Notes: generated by a model not told the origin, from the letters alone. Positions 1-12,101 are shown, counted from the stretch's first letter. The stretch: DNA of 64,000 bases from Cephalopachus bancanus (GCA_027257055.1 JAPVLO010000019.1:16170501-16234500); one strand, 5' to 3'. Numbers and translations: made by a program.

Positions 1-1015
1 GAGATGGCAGAGACTAGAGAAGGAATACTTGGGCTTCCAGGTGTCCCCCCCAAGGTCTCACTAAAATGCCAGAAAAGAAAATTTTAAGAGAAGAAATCCA
101 TTACATTGGTGCTAGAAAGCAAAAAAAAAATACCACCCATGAAACAAAAGCTTTTAAAAATTCTAGAAAGATAATTTTTGGGCTTAGAGTCTCAATTTAA
201 AGCTTAAAAACTGTTCTCTAAAGAAAGGTTCCTCTTGAGCGAAGATTGTTAATCTCAAATCCACAGCAGGGCACTCAGGTTGTCCATCAACTGAATTCTG
301 GAATTCTGAAGTTGGGGCTTGGGGTGAATTAACATCTTCACTTAAGCTTCACTGAGCTTACCTTAAACTCAAAATTAGCATTTTTTTCTCAAATATGAAT
401 GTAGGCAACAAATCACAGTATTGGTAGCAATAACTCTAACTTTGCCACCGATAGAAATCAGTCATTTTCACATAACATATCAGCTACCACAGAATTCAAA
501 ATATCATTTATATTCATTCCTAGTCTAAAAGGTAGTAGTTATTAGACCCATCACTAAATCTTGTTATCAGTAAAGAAACACATATACTATCATATCAAAA
601 TGTAATATTCTGGTAGCCATTATAATTGGTTTCTTTTGCAGCTCTACGCATTGAGTGTATTTTTAAAGCATTATTCTGACAGATCCAGAGCTTTACCAGG
701 ATGCCAAAAGGGGCCATGGCACAAGAAAGATTAAGAGACGTTTTTCGTCCTCTTTTTGTTCCTCAAATGCAGCTCCTGAACCATTACTGGCTTATGTAAT
801 CAGCTGAGTGGATTATGATCAGATTTTTTTTAAATAAATAAGTTTATATACACATACATATTTAATAGAATAAAACTGAAAATAAGAGTAGAAAGCATAT
901 AGTAATATAAACATTGTTATATAAAACTTCTAAATTGCGTGTGTGTATTGAGTCATTATTAAAACTACTTCTCACCATAGGTCATGATCTAAACTGTTTG
1001 AAACACATTACTCTA

Positions 1016-1195
1016 AAGTAGTTCTCAAACTTTGGCATGACTTAGCATCACCGCCAGCCCTAATTAAAATACATATTTCTGGGTTCACACCAGAGTTTCT
1101 GACTCAGTAGGTCTGGGATGGGGCCTGAGAATTTGCATTTTCTAACAATTTTCTGGGTGATGTCAATGTTGCTTGGTCCAGGAACCAATGTTTGT
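1016..1195 (+). mobile_element. MER5-like hAT (Charlie) non-autonomous DNA transposon
   Basis: The stretch begins with a 'gttctcaaactttgg' terminal motif and contains 'gactcagtaggtctggg' followed by 'gcctgagaatttgcattt', the hallmark interior of MER5A/B-type elements. It is an old copy with many substitutions and no coding capacity. Confidence 0.85.
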
Positions 1196-1342
1196 CATAC
1201 TTCAACTGTGCATGTAAGCCACCTGAGAATCTTGCTCAAACCTATAGTCAGCAGGTCAAGGTGAGGCCTGAGATTCCACATTCCTAAAAGTTCCCAGGTA
1301 ATGCTGATCCACAGACCACCAGTTTGAGTAGCCAGGCTTAAA
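1196..1342 (+). mobile_element. Second MER5-like fragment in tandem
   Basis: Directly after the preceding element the same order of motifs recurs: 'cacctgagaatcttgctcaa', a degenerate 'gtcagcaggtcaaggtgaggcctgag' block and 'ttcccaggtaatgctgatcc'. It is a 5'-incomplete second copy. Head-to-tail copies may be an old tandem duplication or two insertions. Confidence 0.75.
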
Positions 1343-2818
1343 GGCACTAAAGCTTGAAGTGAAGCAATATTTGATGTATACAGATTGTGTATACGTTGTG
1401 TACAAATTCTCACAGGGGAGAAACATTTTTTAAAAGAGCTGCTCTACCCAGAAGTAAAATACACTAAAGGGCTCCACTTAACAAAGCACTTGATACTTTG
1501 ATAATTGTGAGGTACCCTAAAACCCAACATTCAGGCCCAAATCAAAACATTAACACTCTCCCATCTTACTAAGTGAAATAAAATTCCTTCTACTAACATC
1601 AGTTATTCTTGAAGCTGTGAGCCCCATGATATATCCTGACTATGCCAAGGTTTACAAATCTCTACCTATCTTTACAATAATGTATGCAGGTCTTTGAAAA
1701 ATTCTACTTGAAATAATCAGCTTGGTGGAAGACCCACATAATCCAGGCTACTACTTTTTCCTTCTGTACTACTAATTGAATAAAATACACTCTTTTGTTT
1801 TATCACAGTTGTTTTAAGAACATAAATCTCATTAGGAAACATAAAATATGAAGTAAACAGCAGATAAACTGATGATCGAGTACTTGAACTTAAATCCCAG
1901 TTCTGATACTGTCCCCTCAATCTCACACAAATGTTAGGACTTCAGCTTCCTTGTTGATAAAAACTGTTACTTAAATTTATCTGTAAGATCCCTTCGAATT
2001 CCAAAGCATGATGAGTCTTCATATTTCTGAACCACCTTTACAGACACTTCATTAAGAAGCAATAATGCAAATATTTTCTTTGTGAAAAAATTACAATGGC
2101 GTGATACCCAAAACATATCCCAAATTTAAAGATTCAAGCCTACCATTAAAGGGATGAAACAAACAATATCTCAACCTTACACCTGACATGGCTTTTCAAG
2201 GTCACAAAAAATTTTACTTACATTATCCAACTCACAACATGTTACTGATAATTACCATTTTAGATGCAAGAGAAATACTATTGATGTAAAGTGATTCTTC
2301 TTTTTAATTGTCTAGCTAAAAAAAAATCAAGATGACAAGGTTGTCTAGCTAAAAAAAAAAAAAAAAAAAATCAAGACAACTTTGTAGCAGAAAGCTACAA
2401 GTAAATGTGGAAGTAAAAGTAATTTCCAGTTGATCTGGAAAGGGCATGCTAGGGCCTTAGTGCTGGGGAGGAGATAGGGTTGAGAGTAAAGTTTGAGAAA
2501 GGGGACATGTTCCTTCATTTATTATTATTCCCAATTATTTCAAGTTCAATATGAAGTTCAGAAGATCTGAAAGCCTCCGATTTAGGTATTATAAAGAGAA
2601 GATTAAAAGCTAAATTAAAGACTACAAAAATAATATTTCACAATCACTCAAAACTAACACTTGATTCCAGCTTTCTCACTCCACACTTGATCTTGTTTAA
2701 TCCCATCTGTTCTCATCACCCAACAGAAGCCAGGCCCATGGAAACAGGGCCTGCACTAACTCAAGTGCAGGCAGGGACAAGGAGCTCAGTGTAAATGCTG
2801 CAAAAGGCAATAGGTAAG
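1343..2818. other. Unannotated AT-rich stretch
   Basis: No gene or clear repeat is recognised. The only structure seen is a short tandem duplication at about 2309-2377, where 'ttgtctagctaaaaaaaa' occurs twice and the second copy has a much longer A run. Confidence 0.5.
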
Positions 2819-3511
2819 TGCTACGGGGTGAACTGTGTCCACCCACCAAAATTCACAAGATGCAGTCCTAATCTCTAGTACCTCAGGTATGACAGTATTG
2901 AGAGACCAGGTTTTCAAAGAAATAATTAAGTCAAAATGACATCATTAGAGTGGGTCCTAATCTAACATGACTGCTGCCCTCATAAAAAGAGGATAAAACG
3001 ACAGAGACATACAGAGAAAAGACCACGTGAAGACACACCTGGAGGCCAGGTTCAGTGGCTCAGCCTGTAATCCCAGCGCTTTGGGAGGCCGAGGCAAGTG
3101 GATTGCCTGAGCCCACGGGTTCAAGACCCGCCCAGGCAACTTGGCAAGACCTCTTCTCTACAATAAATCAGAAAATTAGCCAGGCATGGTAGCGTGCACC
3201 TGTAGTTCTGGCTACTTGGAAGGCTGAGGCAGAAGGATCACTGGAGCCCAGCAAGTCAAGCTGCAGTGGCCGGGAGCATGCTATTGCATTCCAGTCTGGG
3301 CGACAGAGTGAGACTCCAACTCAAAAAAAAAAAAAAAGATACATGGAAAAGGTGGCCATTTGCAAGCCAAACAGAGAGGCTTCAGAAGAAAACAAAGCTT
3401 GCAACACTTTGATCTCAAACTTCCAGGATCCAGAACCATGAGAAAATTAATTTTGTGTTTAAGCCACCGAGTTTGTGATATTTTATTAGAGCGGCCTAGG
3501 AAACTAATACT
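2819..3511 (+). mobile_element. MaLR-type solo LTR (MLT1-like), split by an Alu
   Basis: Two halves at 2819-3043 and 3338-3511 read as one LTR. The left half has 'gtcctaatctctagtacctc' and 'cctcataaaaagagga'. The right half has 'cttccaggatccagaaccat', 'gtgtttaagccaccgag' and the terminal 'aaactaatac'. These are the conserved landmarks of mammalian MaLR LTRs. No internal or gag/pol-like sequence is attached, so this is a solo LTR. Confidence 0.8.
3044..3337 (+). mobile_element. Alu, lineage-specific (tarsier-type)
   Basis: A dimeric Alu starting 'ggccaggttcagtggctc', with the linker 'caataaatcagaaaattagc' and the right-arm block 'agcccagcaagtcaagctgc', ending in an A tail of about 15. It is inserted in the MaLR LTR. 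Confidence 0.95.
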
Positions 3512-3929
3512 TTAGGGAAGGCTGAAAGATTCGAGAGCAAAGGGATGTCATCTGGGATGATAGGAAACTTAAGTTGCTCTCTTTTAACAGGAAAGAGGTA
3601 TCAGTGAGAGGCTGCATCCTCAGACCAGTCCACACCGGGGTATGTGGACTTGAAGGCATAAAGTTGGAGAAGTATAATACTCTAACCTAGTGGTTCTCCA
3701 ACTATGTACATGAGAACCCTAAGATGCAAGGAGATGCCTGAGTATAGAGATGGGGTGGCTGGAAAGATCAACTCAGAGAAGTCAGGCAAAAAGAATTCCT
3801 GTTCCCTCAACCCCACACTACCTTTTCAATCATAATAGCCTCATTTGTGTTTCATATATTCTGGTTCTGTAGCAGGTTTATGGAGAGGAGAGTAGCCCAA
3901 TGGAAAAAAAAAGTTTGAAAATCACTGTT

Positions 3930-4210
3930 GGCCAGGTGCAGTGGCTCTCGCCCATAATCCCAACATTTTGGGGCACCCAGGTGAGAGGACTGCCTGAGCC
4001 CACGGATTTAAGAACAGCCTGGGCAACTTGGCGAGAATTCATCTCTACAATAAATAAAAAAGATAGCCATGCGAGGTGGCACATGCCTGTAGTTCCAGCA
4101 ACTTGGAAGGCTGAGGTAGAAGGATCACTTGAGCCCAGCAGGTGAGCGTGCCACTGCGCTGAGCCTGGACGGCAGAGTTAAACTAAAAAAAAAAAAAAAA
4201 AAAAAAAAAA
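3930..4210 (+). mobile_element. Alu, lineage-specific, right arm partly deleted
   Basis: A full left arm and the 'caataaataaaaaagatagc' linker are present, but the distal right arm is shortened between 'agcccagcag' and 'gtgccactgc'. The tail is about 27 A. The flanking direct repeat 'aatcactgt' occurs just before 3930 and just after 4210, which supports target-primed insertion. Confidence 0.92.
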
Positions 4211-4968
4211 ATCACTGTCACTTTTTCTGGGTAAGATGCAAAATGAACATACACAACTACATTTGCTCTCTTCCAAAACCACTAAAAGCACAATAAAGAG
4301 ACTTCCTTAAAAAAACACAAACCCACAAGAGAAGAATAAGAGAAAAGACAACATTTTTGTAGCAAATGGCCTAGCAATACCTGACATAGCAAACACCAGG
4401 AAAAACTGAAGAAATCAAAGAATCAATTCAATTTATACAAGATATTCAAAGGCCAAGGGAATAAAAGTACCTGGCAAACTCTTGATATGAGGGAAAAGTG
4501 AGTTGTTAAAATTAGTAGGATTGTTTACGAAGAATGGTTATCAAGCAGTTATTCCCCAGATCACTAACTCTATTATAGTCGGCCACTGCCCCTCCCCCAC
4601 CCAGGTAAAACAGTAGTTTTATTAACTGGAGAGATTTTTCAAATACCATCTCTAGCCTGAGGAACACATGGAACAAGAGAAAACAAGGATACGATAGAGA
4701 AACTGGGAATTTGCATGCTGGATATTAAAATACTTAGTTTTCTTCTCCCACCCAGCTTATGAAATGATAGCATTCTGTACTATCCTGCAAACAGGAGATC
4801 TGAAGAGTGTTCACTGAGGAACGCAACAAGCCCAAGAAGTAAAGACTATATAATTGAGTCAAAAGTCCACTAATAAAGGACCTAACCAGATCCTGCTACA
4901 GTGAAGCTTACAACTTCAGTTGGCTATTTAGACCCCCTGCTATATTATATTAGATTCCTTAACTTTCA

Positions 4969-5076
4969 ACCCTAACCCTAACCCTTACCCTAACCCTAAC
5001 CCTAACCCTAGCCCTTACCCTAACCCTAACCCTAACCCTTACCCTAACCCTTACCCTAACCCTAACCCTAACCCTA
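4969..5076 (+). repeat. Interstitial telomeric repeat (CCCTAA)n
   Basis: About 108 bp of near-uninterrupted CCCTAA hexamers (TTAGGG on the minus strand), with several CCCTTA variant units and one 'gcccttacc' interruption. Unique AT-rich sequence abuts both ends, so this is not a chromosome terminus. Such blocks usually arise by telomerase-mediated or templated capture at a double-strand break, or from chromosome rearrangement; the sequence alone does not distinguish these. Confidence 0.97.
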
Positions 5077-5581
5077 TCAAAGGACACATGATTTCAATTT
5101 GTCCTATTACTGATCATATTTACTTTGATCTGTCATGCTTCTCCACTGCCAACTTAAACTTTATCTCTTAGTATGCTATGGAAAGACACTTAGACACTAT
5201 GTGAATATCCTGTTCCTCATCAAACTTTCAACTTATAAATTTATTTATTTTTATCACTATAAGCTGAATTGATTGCTTTAGTCAACATGTTGCCCAGTTT
5301 GGGCCAGCGGCAGCCTCTTTAAGCTCTCTGAGCACTTAATTACTTTCTGGTACAATAGAATGTTTCAAGCTTCTCTTGAATTTTCCATCTGCCCTAGAAT
5401 GAGACATTTCTTTAAAAACAATTACAACAACACAACCTGATTCCTTCAAGTGAAGAATATTCTATAGATCCAAGACCTCATTGCTGTTGGGATATAGCTA
5501 CTTACAGGCCAGCTCAGGGGACAGAGTTAGAGAATTTTAATCAGACAGACATACATGTACACACATACACACTCACACTCA

Positions 5582-6345
5582 TTATGGCAAAGTCCCTTCC
5601 CAAGATGTTTACATTCTAATCCCTGGAATCTATAAATATCACCTTTTATGGCATAGACTTTGAAGATGTGATAAAGTTAAATGTCTTGACATGGGAGGAC
5701 TATCGTGGACCCAAATGCAATCACATGTGTCCTTGTAAGAGGGAAGAAGGCCGGGCGGTTCAAGTTTGTAATCCCAGCACTTTGGGAGACTGAGGCGAGA
5801 GGATTGCCTGAGCCCGTGGGGTTCGAGATCAGCCTGGGCAACTTGGTGAGACTTTGTCTCTACAATAAATCAAAAAAAGTTAGCTGAGCATGGTGGCGCA
5901 TGCCTGAAGTTCCAGCTACTTGGAAGATACGGCGGAAGGATCGCCTGAGCCCATCAGGTCGAAGCTGCAGTGGCTGTGTGTACTGCACTTCAGTCAGGGC
6001 GACAGGGTGAAACTCCAACTCAAAAAAAAGAGGGAAGAAAAGGGAAATCTGAGGCAAAAGAGAATACGTGAAGAAGCACAGAAAAGCAGAGCCAAAGACG
6101 CCATGCCATGGAAGGAGCGATGAACCAAGGAATGCAAGGAATATATCTTTATAGGCTGGAAATGGCAAAAACTGATTATCCTCTAGGGTCTCTAGAGGGA
6201 CCACTGTCCTGCTAGCACCTTGATTTTAGCCCCTAAGACTTTTTCAGACTTCTGGCCTCCAGAACTGTAAGAGAATACTTATCTGTTGTTTTAAGTCACC
6301 AAGTTTGTGGTACTTTGTTACAGTGACCATAGGAAACTAATACAG
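5582..6345 (+). mobile_element. MaLR-like solo LTR, split by an Alu
   Basis: Halves at 5582-5748 and 6030-6345 flank an Alu. The left half has 'ctaatccctggaatctat'. The right half has 'ctggcctccagaactgtaag', 'ttgttttaagtcaccaag' and terminal 'aaactaatacag', typical of the 3' part of MaLR LTRs. Subfamily not assigned. Confidence 0.72.
5749..6029 (+). mobile_element. Alu, lineage-specific
   Basis: A dimeric Alu with the 'caataaatcaaaaaaagttagc' type linker (slightly expanded) and a 3' 'actccaactc' end. The target duplication 'agagggaagaa' is visible on both sides. It is inserted in the MaLR LTR at 5582-6345. Confidence 0.95.
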
Positions 6346-6709
6346 ACCCATAGAGAAATATATAATAATTCATTTATATGTCTGCATTTATTTCTACATC
6401 TATCTAGTAAAAAAACTGAGTTCACTCATATTTTTTCAATAAATGTATTCTGTTGTTTTCAAATATAAATGAGTCATTAATGAGATAATCACAAGACTAA
6501 CATGTAACTAGTTATCCCACTTATACTGTTCGTTAGAGCAGTTCTTTCAAATATACTTTGCTCTTCTACTATAATTAAGACTTTCTACTATAATTAAGAA
6601 TTTTTATTGCTGAAAAACAAAACTACTCATTCCTCTAGTTTACTTGGCAATAAAGAAGAAGATTCAAATCCTAACATGTGTAGCATTTTTCCCCTTAAAA
6701 ATATATCTG

Positions 6710-7007
6710 GACTGGGCATGGTGGTTCAGCCTGTAAACCCAGTGCTTTGGGAGGCCAAGGTGAATGGATTGCCTAAGCTCATGGGTTCAAGACCAGTTCT
6801 GGCAACTTGGCGAGACCTCGTCTCTACAATAAATAAAAAATTATCCGGGTGTGGTAGCGCACACCTGTAGTTCCAGCTACTTGGAAGGCTGAGGCAGAGA
6901 GATCACGGGAGCCCAGCAGGTCGACACTGGGGTGGCTGTGAGTGTGCCACTGTACTTCAGCATGGGGAACAGAGTGAGACACCAATTCAAAAAAAAAAGA
7001 AAAAAAA
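6710..7007 (+). mobile_element. Alu, lineage-specific
   Basis: Starts 'gactgggcatggtggttcag', has the 'caataaataaaaaattatcc' linker and a right arm with 'agcccagcaggtcgacactg'. Its A tail runs into an (AT)n/(AG)n microsatellite. Confidence 0.93.
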
Positions 7008-7048
7008 TATATATATATATAAAGAGAGAGAGAGAGAGAGAGAGAGAT
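7008..7048 (+). repeat. (AT)n then (AG)n microsatellite at an Alu tail
   Basis: Alternating AT followed by about 13 AG units, directly continuing the Alu A-tail. It probably grew from the tail. Confidence 0.9.
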
Positions 7049-9109
7049 CTGACACATGCCTGTATGTAAACAAGTGGGAAAAACACTGGTGCTTGGGTGT
7101 AGGACCCACATATTCCTTACAACCAGCCCCTACTTCCTTGACAGGATAATAGGATATTCCAAAAATCAATAAAAAACACCAAGTAAAATTGGGACAGAAA
7201 GCCTCTCAAGAATAGAGAGAGCCAAAAACAACCAGGAGACAAATGGGGTAACTGAAAGCCCAAATCTCTAATTTCTGGAGGTTAGAAACAGCATGGAAAC
7301 CAAAGTGCAAATGAGGAAATGGACCACAAGGCTAAGGAGAAGACCTCAATAAAAAGCAAGATTCAGCCCCCCAACTAGTCATTATCCAACCCTGCTGCCA
7401 GCCTGTTTTTAACTGTGTGTACGAAAGAGCCAAGAGTTGAATGCATGGCCTTTTTAAAGGCCCCTGGAGGTCCATTCTCATTTTCCCACCAGCTGTCGTC
7501 TATTCCCTTTGCCCATTTCCTGAAAGCACGCTCCCCTGGGACAAGGGCAAGAGGGGTTCTTTCGCTCCTCCCAGCATGGAGTCATGGCAGGCAACCTTAG
7601 TGGGTGGTGGTGGGGTGCTCCAGAGCAGAGCTGCAGAGGCAGGAGTTGGCTTCCATAAACATGCATGTCAAGGCAGAGGAAAGGACAAGAAAGCACACCT
7701 TTATAGACTCAAATGAATCTCCCTTTGACTCAAACAAATCTCCCTTTGATACCCTACATCTTGGACCCAGCTAAGTTGTCGTCCACCCAAATGGGAAGAT
7801 TAACCCCCCTTCTAAGACTGTGCTGCCCAGAGCAAGGCTCCGAATTCATAATGCATTAGGGTTTCTTACCAATGGTGATAGCCGCTTTATTTTTCTAAAG
7901 TGTGATCTAGAAAGTTGGGGGCTAGGAAGCTAGGATGCTAAACATTCAGTTGTAATAAAGCCTACTGTAAAACCAACGTAAGACATAGTATCAAGTTTTC
8001 CTTACACTCCTTCACCAAGACACCAAGTAACTAAAGAGCTGGAGAGCTTCAGAGAAAAAAATTAAAAGAAAATTATCAACCAGTTCTGCCTTTTCCACCA
8101 TGTCACAATTAGGAGTGACAAATGGGGAGAGTTTCGAAAGCAATTCAAGCCTTCTTTCCACCTTTCATTTTTCCCCACCTATTCTTGGCCTTTTTTGCTT
8201 TCCGTAGGCTCTGGATCTGTGTTGCTTCTGATTATGCTAAAATTCATAAATGAAGCCAACAATATAGAGATTTGCATTTTTAGAATACATTGTTAAACCT
8301 TTGAACATATCTCCTTCCTGGCTAGAGCCTTCAGATTCTTAACAGGAGACTGGAGCTTTCCACATGCGGAGAACACATAAGGATTTAAGTCAGGTCACAG
8401 GAGGAAAGGCTGAAAACCACAGAGAACTTTCAAAGTCAGCCTAGCATCATGAGGAAATCAACCAGACTGAAAAAATAACACTCATAAATGCTCCTCTATG
8501 TCTTCTTTTAAAAACGAAGAAGGATTGAAGCCTGAGAATAGTCAAAACAAGTACCATGCAAAGCAGAGACTACAGGCTCATACTAAGTGTTCAACAAATC
8601 CTTATAAGCTCAGCAACCTCAGAGAAAAAAAATCTTGAAGCTTTTACAGAAATCTTCATCAAAAAATTACACAAATGAAAATTAAGCATCAGCCTTGTTC
8701 ATCTAAATCTGATTTGTAACATATCATAGTGTCTTTAGTAATTTCAAAAGTTTCACTAATTTCTGAAACAAAATCAAACCCACTTCAAATTTTTAAGAAA
8801 ACGTATTACTTGGCATTCTGACTAAAAGAAAAAGAGGTGCTAAATGTCAATTTAAGGTAGAAAACAAACAGTTCTCAATAAAGAAAAAAGTTGATTCCTC
8901 CTGAGGCTCTGTACCCTTTGACCATCATCTCCCCATCTCTCCCACCCCCAGCCTCTGGTAGGTCCCATTTGGTCAACTACCTGTTCAGGAACATCAGGTT
9001 GCTCCCTGGTGCCCTGACAACTCAGCAGCCTCACCTACAGAAGCAAGAGATTCAAGAATTGCCTTGCTGTGACTCACTTGAGAAAGACAACACAGGAGTG
9101 AAACATTCT
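7049..9109. other. Mostly unique sequence, no gene seen
   Basis: No supported gene. A short duplication of 'aatctccctttg' lies near 7708-7752. A pyrimidine-rich piece around 8893-8965 resembles an L1M-type fragment ('cctctggtaggtcccattt'), but the match is weak. The moderately GC-rich part at 7440-7660 has open frames under 92 codons and no recognisable domain. Confidence 0.4.
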
Positions 9110-9277
9110 AGAGCAATATTTCTGTTGGCCCGAGGCTGATCTGCCAGACTATCTGGAATGCCTTTGAATAACCTGCTGACTGCTGAACTGAATCAGATTC
9201 CTGAGAGTGGAGTTGAGAAGCCTGCATTTTGACCTCACTCCCCAGGTGATTCTGAAGTTTGAGAGCTACTATTGGTT
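9110..9277 (+). mobile_element. MER5-like hAT element, degraded
   Basis: The order of 'ctgaatcagattcctgagag', 'gaagcctgcattttgac' and 'ccccaggtgattctgaag' follows the MER5 interior and 3' end. Strongly diverged. Confidence 0.6.
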
Positions 9278-9327
9278 CTGGAGCTATATGGGGTATACAA
9301 CCGGGCCCTCAAAAAGTACTAATGATA

Positions 9328-9616
9328 GCCGGGCTCGGTGGCTCAGCCTGTAATCCCGCGCCTTTGGGAGGCTGAGGTGAGTGGATTGCCTGAGCCTGCG
9401 GGTTCGAGACCAGCCTGGGCAGCGAGACCTCATCTCTACAATAAATCAAAAAATCAGCCGGGCGTGGTAGCGTGTGCCTGTAATTCCGGCTACTTGGAAG
9501 GCTGAGGCGGAAGGATCGCTGGAGCCCAGCAGGTCGAGGCTGCGGTGGCTGGGAGCGGCCACTGCACTCCAGTCTGGGCAACAGAGTGAGACTCCAACTC
9601 AAAAAAAAAAAAAAAA
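9328..9616 (+). mobile_element. Alu, lineage-specific, well preserved
   Basis: A complete dimer with intact RNA polymerase III B-box region ('gggttcgagaccagcc'), the diagnostic linker 'caataaatcaaaaaatcagc' and 'agcccagcaggtcgaggct'. The 15-bp target duplication 'aaaaagtactaatga' is perfect on both sides (about 9311-9325 and 9612-9626), suggesting a comparatively recent insertion. Confidence 0.97.
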
Positions 9617-9626
9617 GTACTAATGA

Positions 9627-10140
9627 AAAGCAGGACAGAGGACAAACCTCATTCCTCTCAGACTACCAACACCACTCCTATAATACAAACTACAACCACA
9701 AAGTACCTGGAGAAATGTACCAACAAGTTAGGATTCCTGGCTTATTATGCATATTTTGCAACTGACATTAAAGTTCTTAGTTGCTTTTATCAATGGCTTT
9801 AAATTTGTGCAGTTAGTAAAAATAATGCTATGAACCATGAAGATGCATTTGGACCCAAGAAATCACTAAGTATAATTCTGAGAAATGTTCCTGGCTACAG
9901 AAGAATGCAAATTACCTTTGTTCTTAAACACAGAATACTGGAATAAAGTTTACATCTTCTCCTCTCCCACCCACCCACATCCCCACTCCCCCAATCTCTG
10001 ATCTCCAGAATTTCTGTTAATTAGAGGCTTGTACTTTCTAGCTTTGCAACTATAAATGGAACATAGAAATAATGTGATTAACTCTATTTTCTAGGCTTAG
10101 TTCAAATAATACTTAGTGCTTTACTAAATACCATTAGGAG
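9627..10140. other. Unique sequence between two Alus
   Basis: No gene or repeat recognised. A short C-rich run of 'ccacccaccca' type lies near 9968. Confidence 0.4.
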
Positions 10141-10144
10141 TTGA

Positions 10145-10448
10145 TTTTTTTTTTTTTTTTTTTTTTTTTTGAGTTGGAGTCTCACTGTCGCCCAGACTGG
10201 AGTGCAGTGGCTGCTCCCCGCCACCACAGCCTCGACCTGCTGGGCTCCGGCGATCCTTCCACCTCAGCCTTCCAAGTAGCTGGAACTACAGGTGCACGCT
10301 ACCACGCCTGGCTAATTTTTTTTGATTTATTGTAGAGATGAGGTCTCGCCAAGTTGCCCAGGCGGGTCTCGAACCCGCAGGCTCAGGCAATCCACTCACC
10401 TCAGCCTCCCAAAGGCGTGGGATTACAGGCTGAGCCACCAAGCCCGGC
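10145..10448 (-). mobile_element. Alu, lineage-specific, antisense
   Basis: A T run of about 26 precedes 'gagttggagtctcactgtcg'; the element ends 'gagccaccaagcccggc'. The linker reads as the reverse complement of the diagnostic CAATAAATCAAAAAA form. The flanking repeat 'agttgatttt' is present on both sides. Confidence 0.96.
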
Positions 10449-11040
10449 TAAGAGTTGATTTTAAGAATGTGTTTTGAGGCTTGCTGGAGACCTAGAAAAT
10501 AACTTGTATCTGTGGAAAAATTAAAGCAGAGTTCCACATAATTAAATTATAAATAAACTTCTGAGATTCACATGTGAAAGTCAGAGCTTGCCTCTACATT
10601 TTATTGATACATATGATGACAAAATCTAATTAAATGGAGTTGATGGCTCACATCAATTTATGAACAAAGACTACTGATGTGAGTCTGATTACGGATACAT
10701 AATTGTGCTTTGGGGAGCTGAGAACAAATCTTCTGAACAAGAGCAAATTAATTAAAAATATAAGGTATGATATTATTAGAGTAACAGCTCCATATTTCAA
10801 GTGCAATATTTTAGCAAACACATATTCAGAATATAGAAAGATTTTCAGAGTGGCCAAAGTATACACATTTAAAAGTCTCTGCTATTAAACAAATGATACT
10901 TTATTCAGCAGAGTCTTTTAGGGCTCTTACATATAGATGAAACAATTTATTAGAGAGGAAACCTAACAGCAAGCAGACACTACATAAAGCCAAGAATCTC
11001 CACAAGTCTGACAGTAAAAGCAAATGATAAAAGACAACAT

Positions 11041-11334
11041 GCTAGGCACAGTGGCTCATGCCTGAAATCTCAGCACTTTGGGGAGCAGAGGCGAGAGGAT
11101 GGGCTGAGTCCAGGGGGTCAAGATCAGACTGGGCAACTTGGCGAGACCTCGTCTTGACAATAAATCAAAAAATTAGCTGGGCATGATGACGCACACCTGT
11201 GGTTCTAGCTACTCGGAAGTCTGAGGCAGAAGGATCACCTGAGCCCAGTAGGTAAAGACTATGGTGGCCGTGAGCATGCTATTGCACTCCAGCCTGGTCG
11301 ACAGAATGAGACTCTGACTCAAAAAAAAAAAAAA
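11041..11334 (+). mobile_element. Alu, lineage-specific
   Basis: Full dimer from 'gctaggcacagtggctcatg' to an A tail; linker 'caataaatcaaaaaattagc' exact. More substituted than the copy at 9.3 kb. Confidence 0.94.
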
Positions 11335-11549
11335 TGACACCATAAGCAAAGGTAAAAGACCAGTATAGGCTGTGAGTAAATATGTGAAATATATATTAAT
11401 ATTTAAATATCTAAGATATAGCAAATTCCAACAGATCAACAAGACAAACCCAGCATAAAAATAGACAGAAGAGAAAAACAATTTGAGAAATGTAAATACA
11501 AATGTCTAATATGATGTTCAATCTTCTCATTAATCAGTGAAACCCCAAT

Positions 11550-11852
11550 TTTTTTGTTTTGGTTTTTTTTTTTTGGAGTTGGAGTCTCACTCTGTTGCCC
11601 AGGCTGGAGTGCCGTGGCACACTCACGGCCACTCCAGCGTCAACCTGCTGGTACCAGCGATCCTTCTGCCTCAGCCTTCCAAGTAGCCGGAAATATAGGC
11701 ACACACTACCGCTCCCAGCTAATTTTGTATCTATTGTAGAGACGAGGTCTCACCAAGTTACCAGGGCTGGTCTCAAACCCATGGGCTCAGGCAATCCACT
11801 CACCTCAACCACCCAAAGTGCTGGGATTACAGGCTAAGCCACTGAACCCGGC
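11550..11852 (-). mobile_element. Alu, lineage-specific, antisense, within L1M
   Basis: A T-rich tail, then 'gagttggagtctcactctgt'; ends 'ccactgaacccggcc'. Related sequence 'caatttttttg / caaatttttttc' brackets it as a probable target duplication. Confidence 0.94.
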
Positions 11853-12096
11853 CACAAATTTTTTTCTAAAGTCATCGGTTTTTATCCTTTATACTAGCAA
11901 AGATTAAAAAGTCTGAAAATAAATTTGGAAAGGCTGTGAAAAAACCAATAAACTGGCTAGAGTATAAATTAACAGTCTCTTTGATGATGAAATTAGCATC
12001 TAAATGTTAAAAAACAATCTCTATGACCCAGCACGTTCATTTCTGAGACAGACCGAGAGATGATAGACAGTGACAAATAGATATCTATATGTAAGA

Positions 12097-12101
<5 letters not shown>

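Noticed and set aside
4969..5076. True chromosome end
   Set aside because: The block is short, degenerate and flanked by unique sequence with ordinary repeats on both sides.
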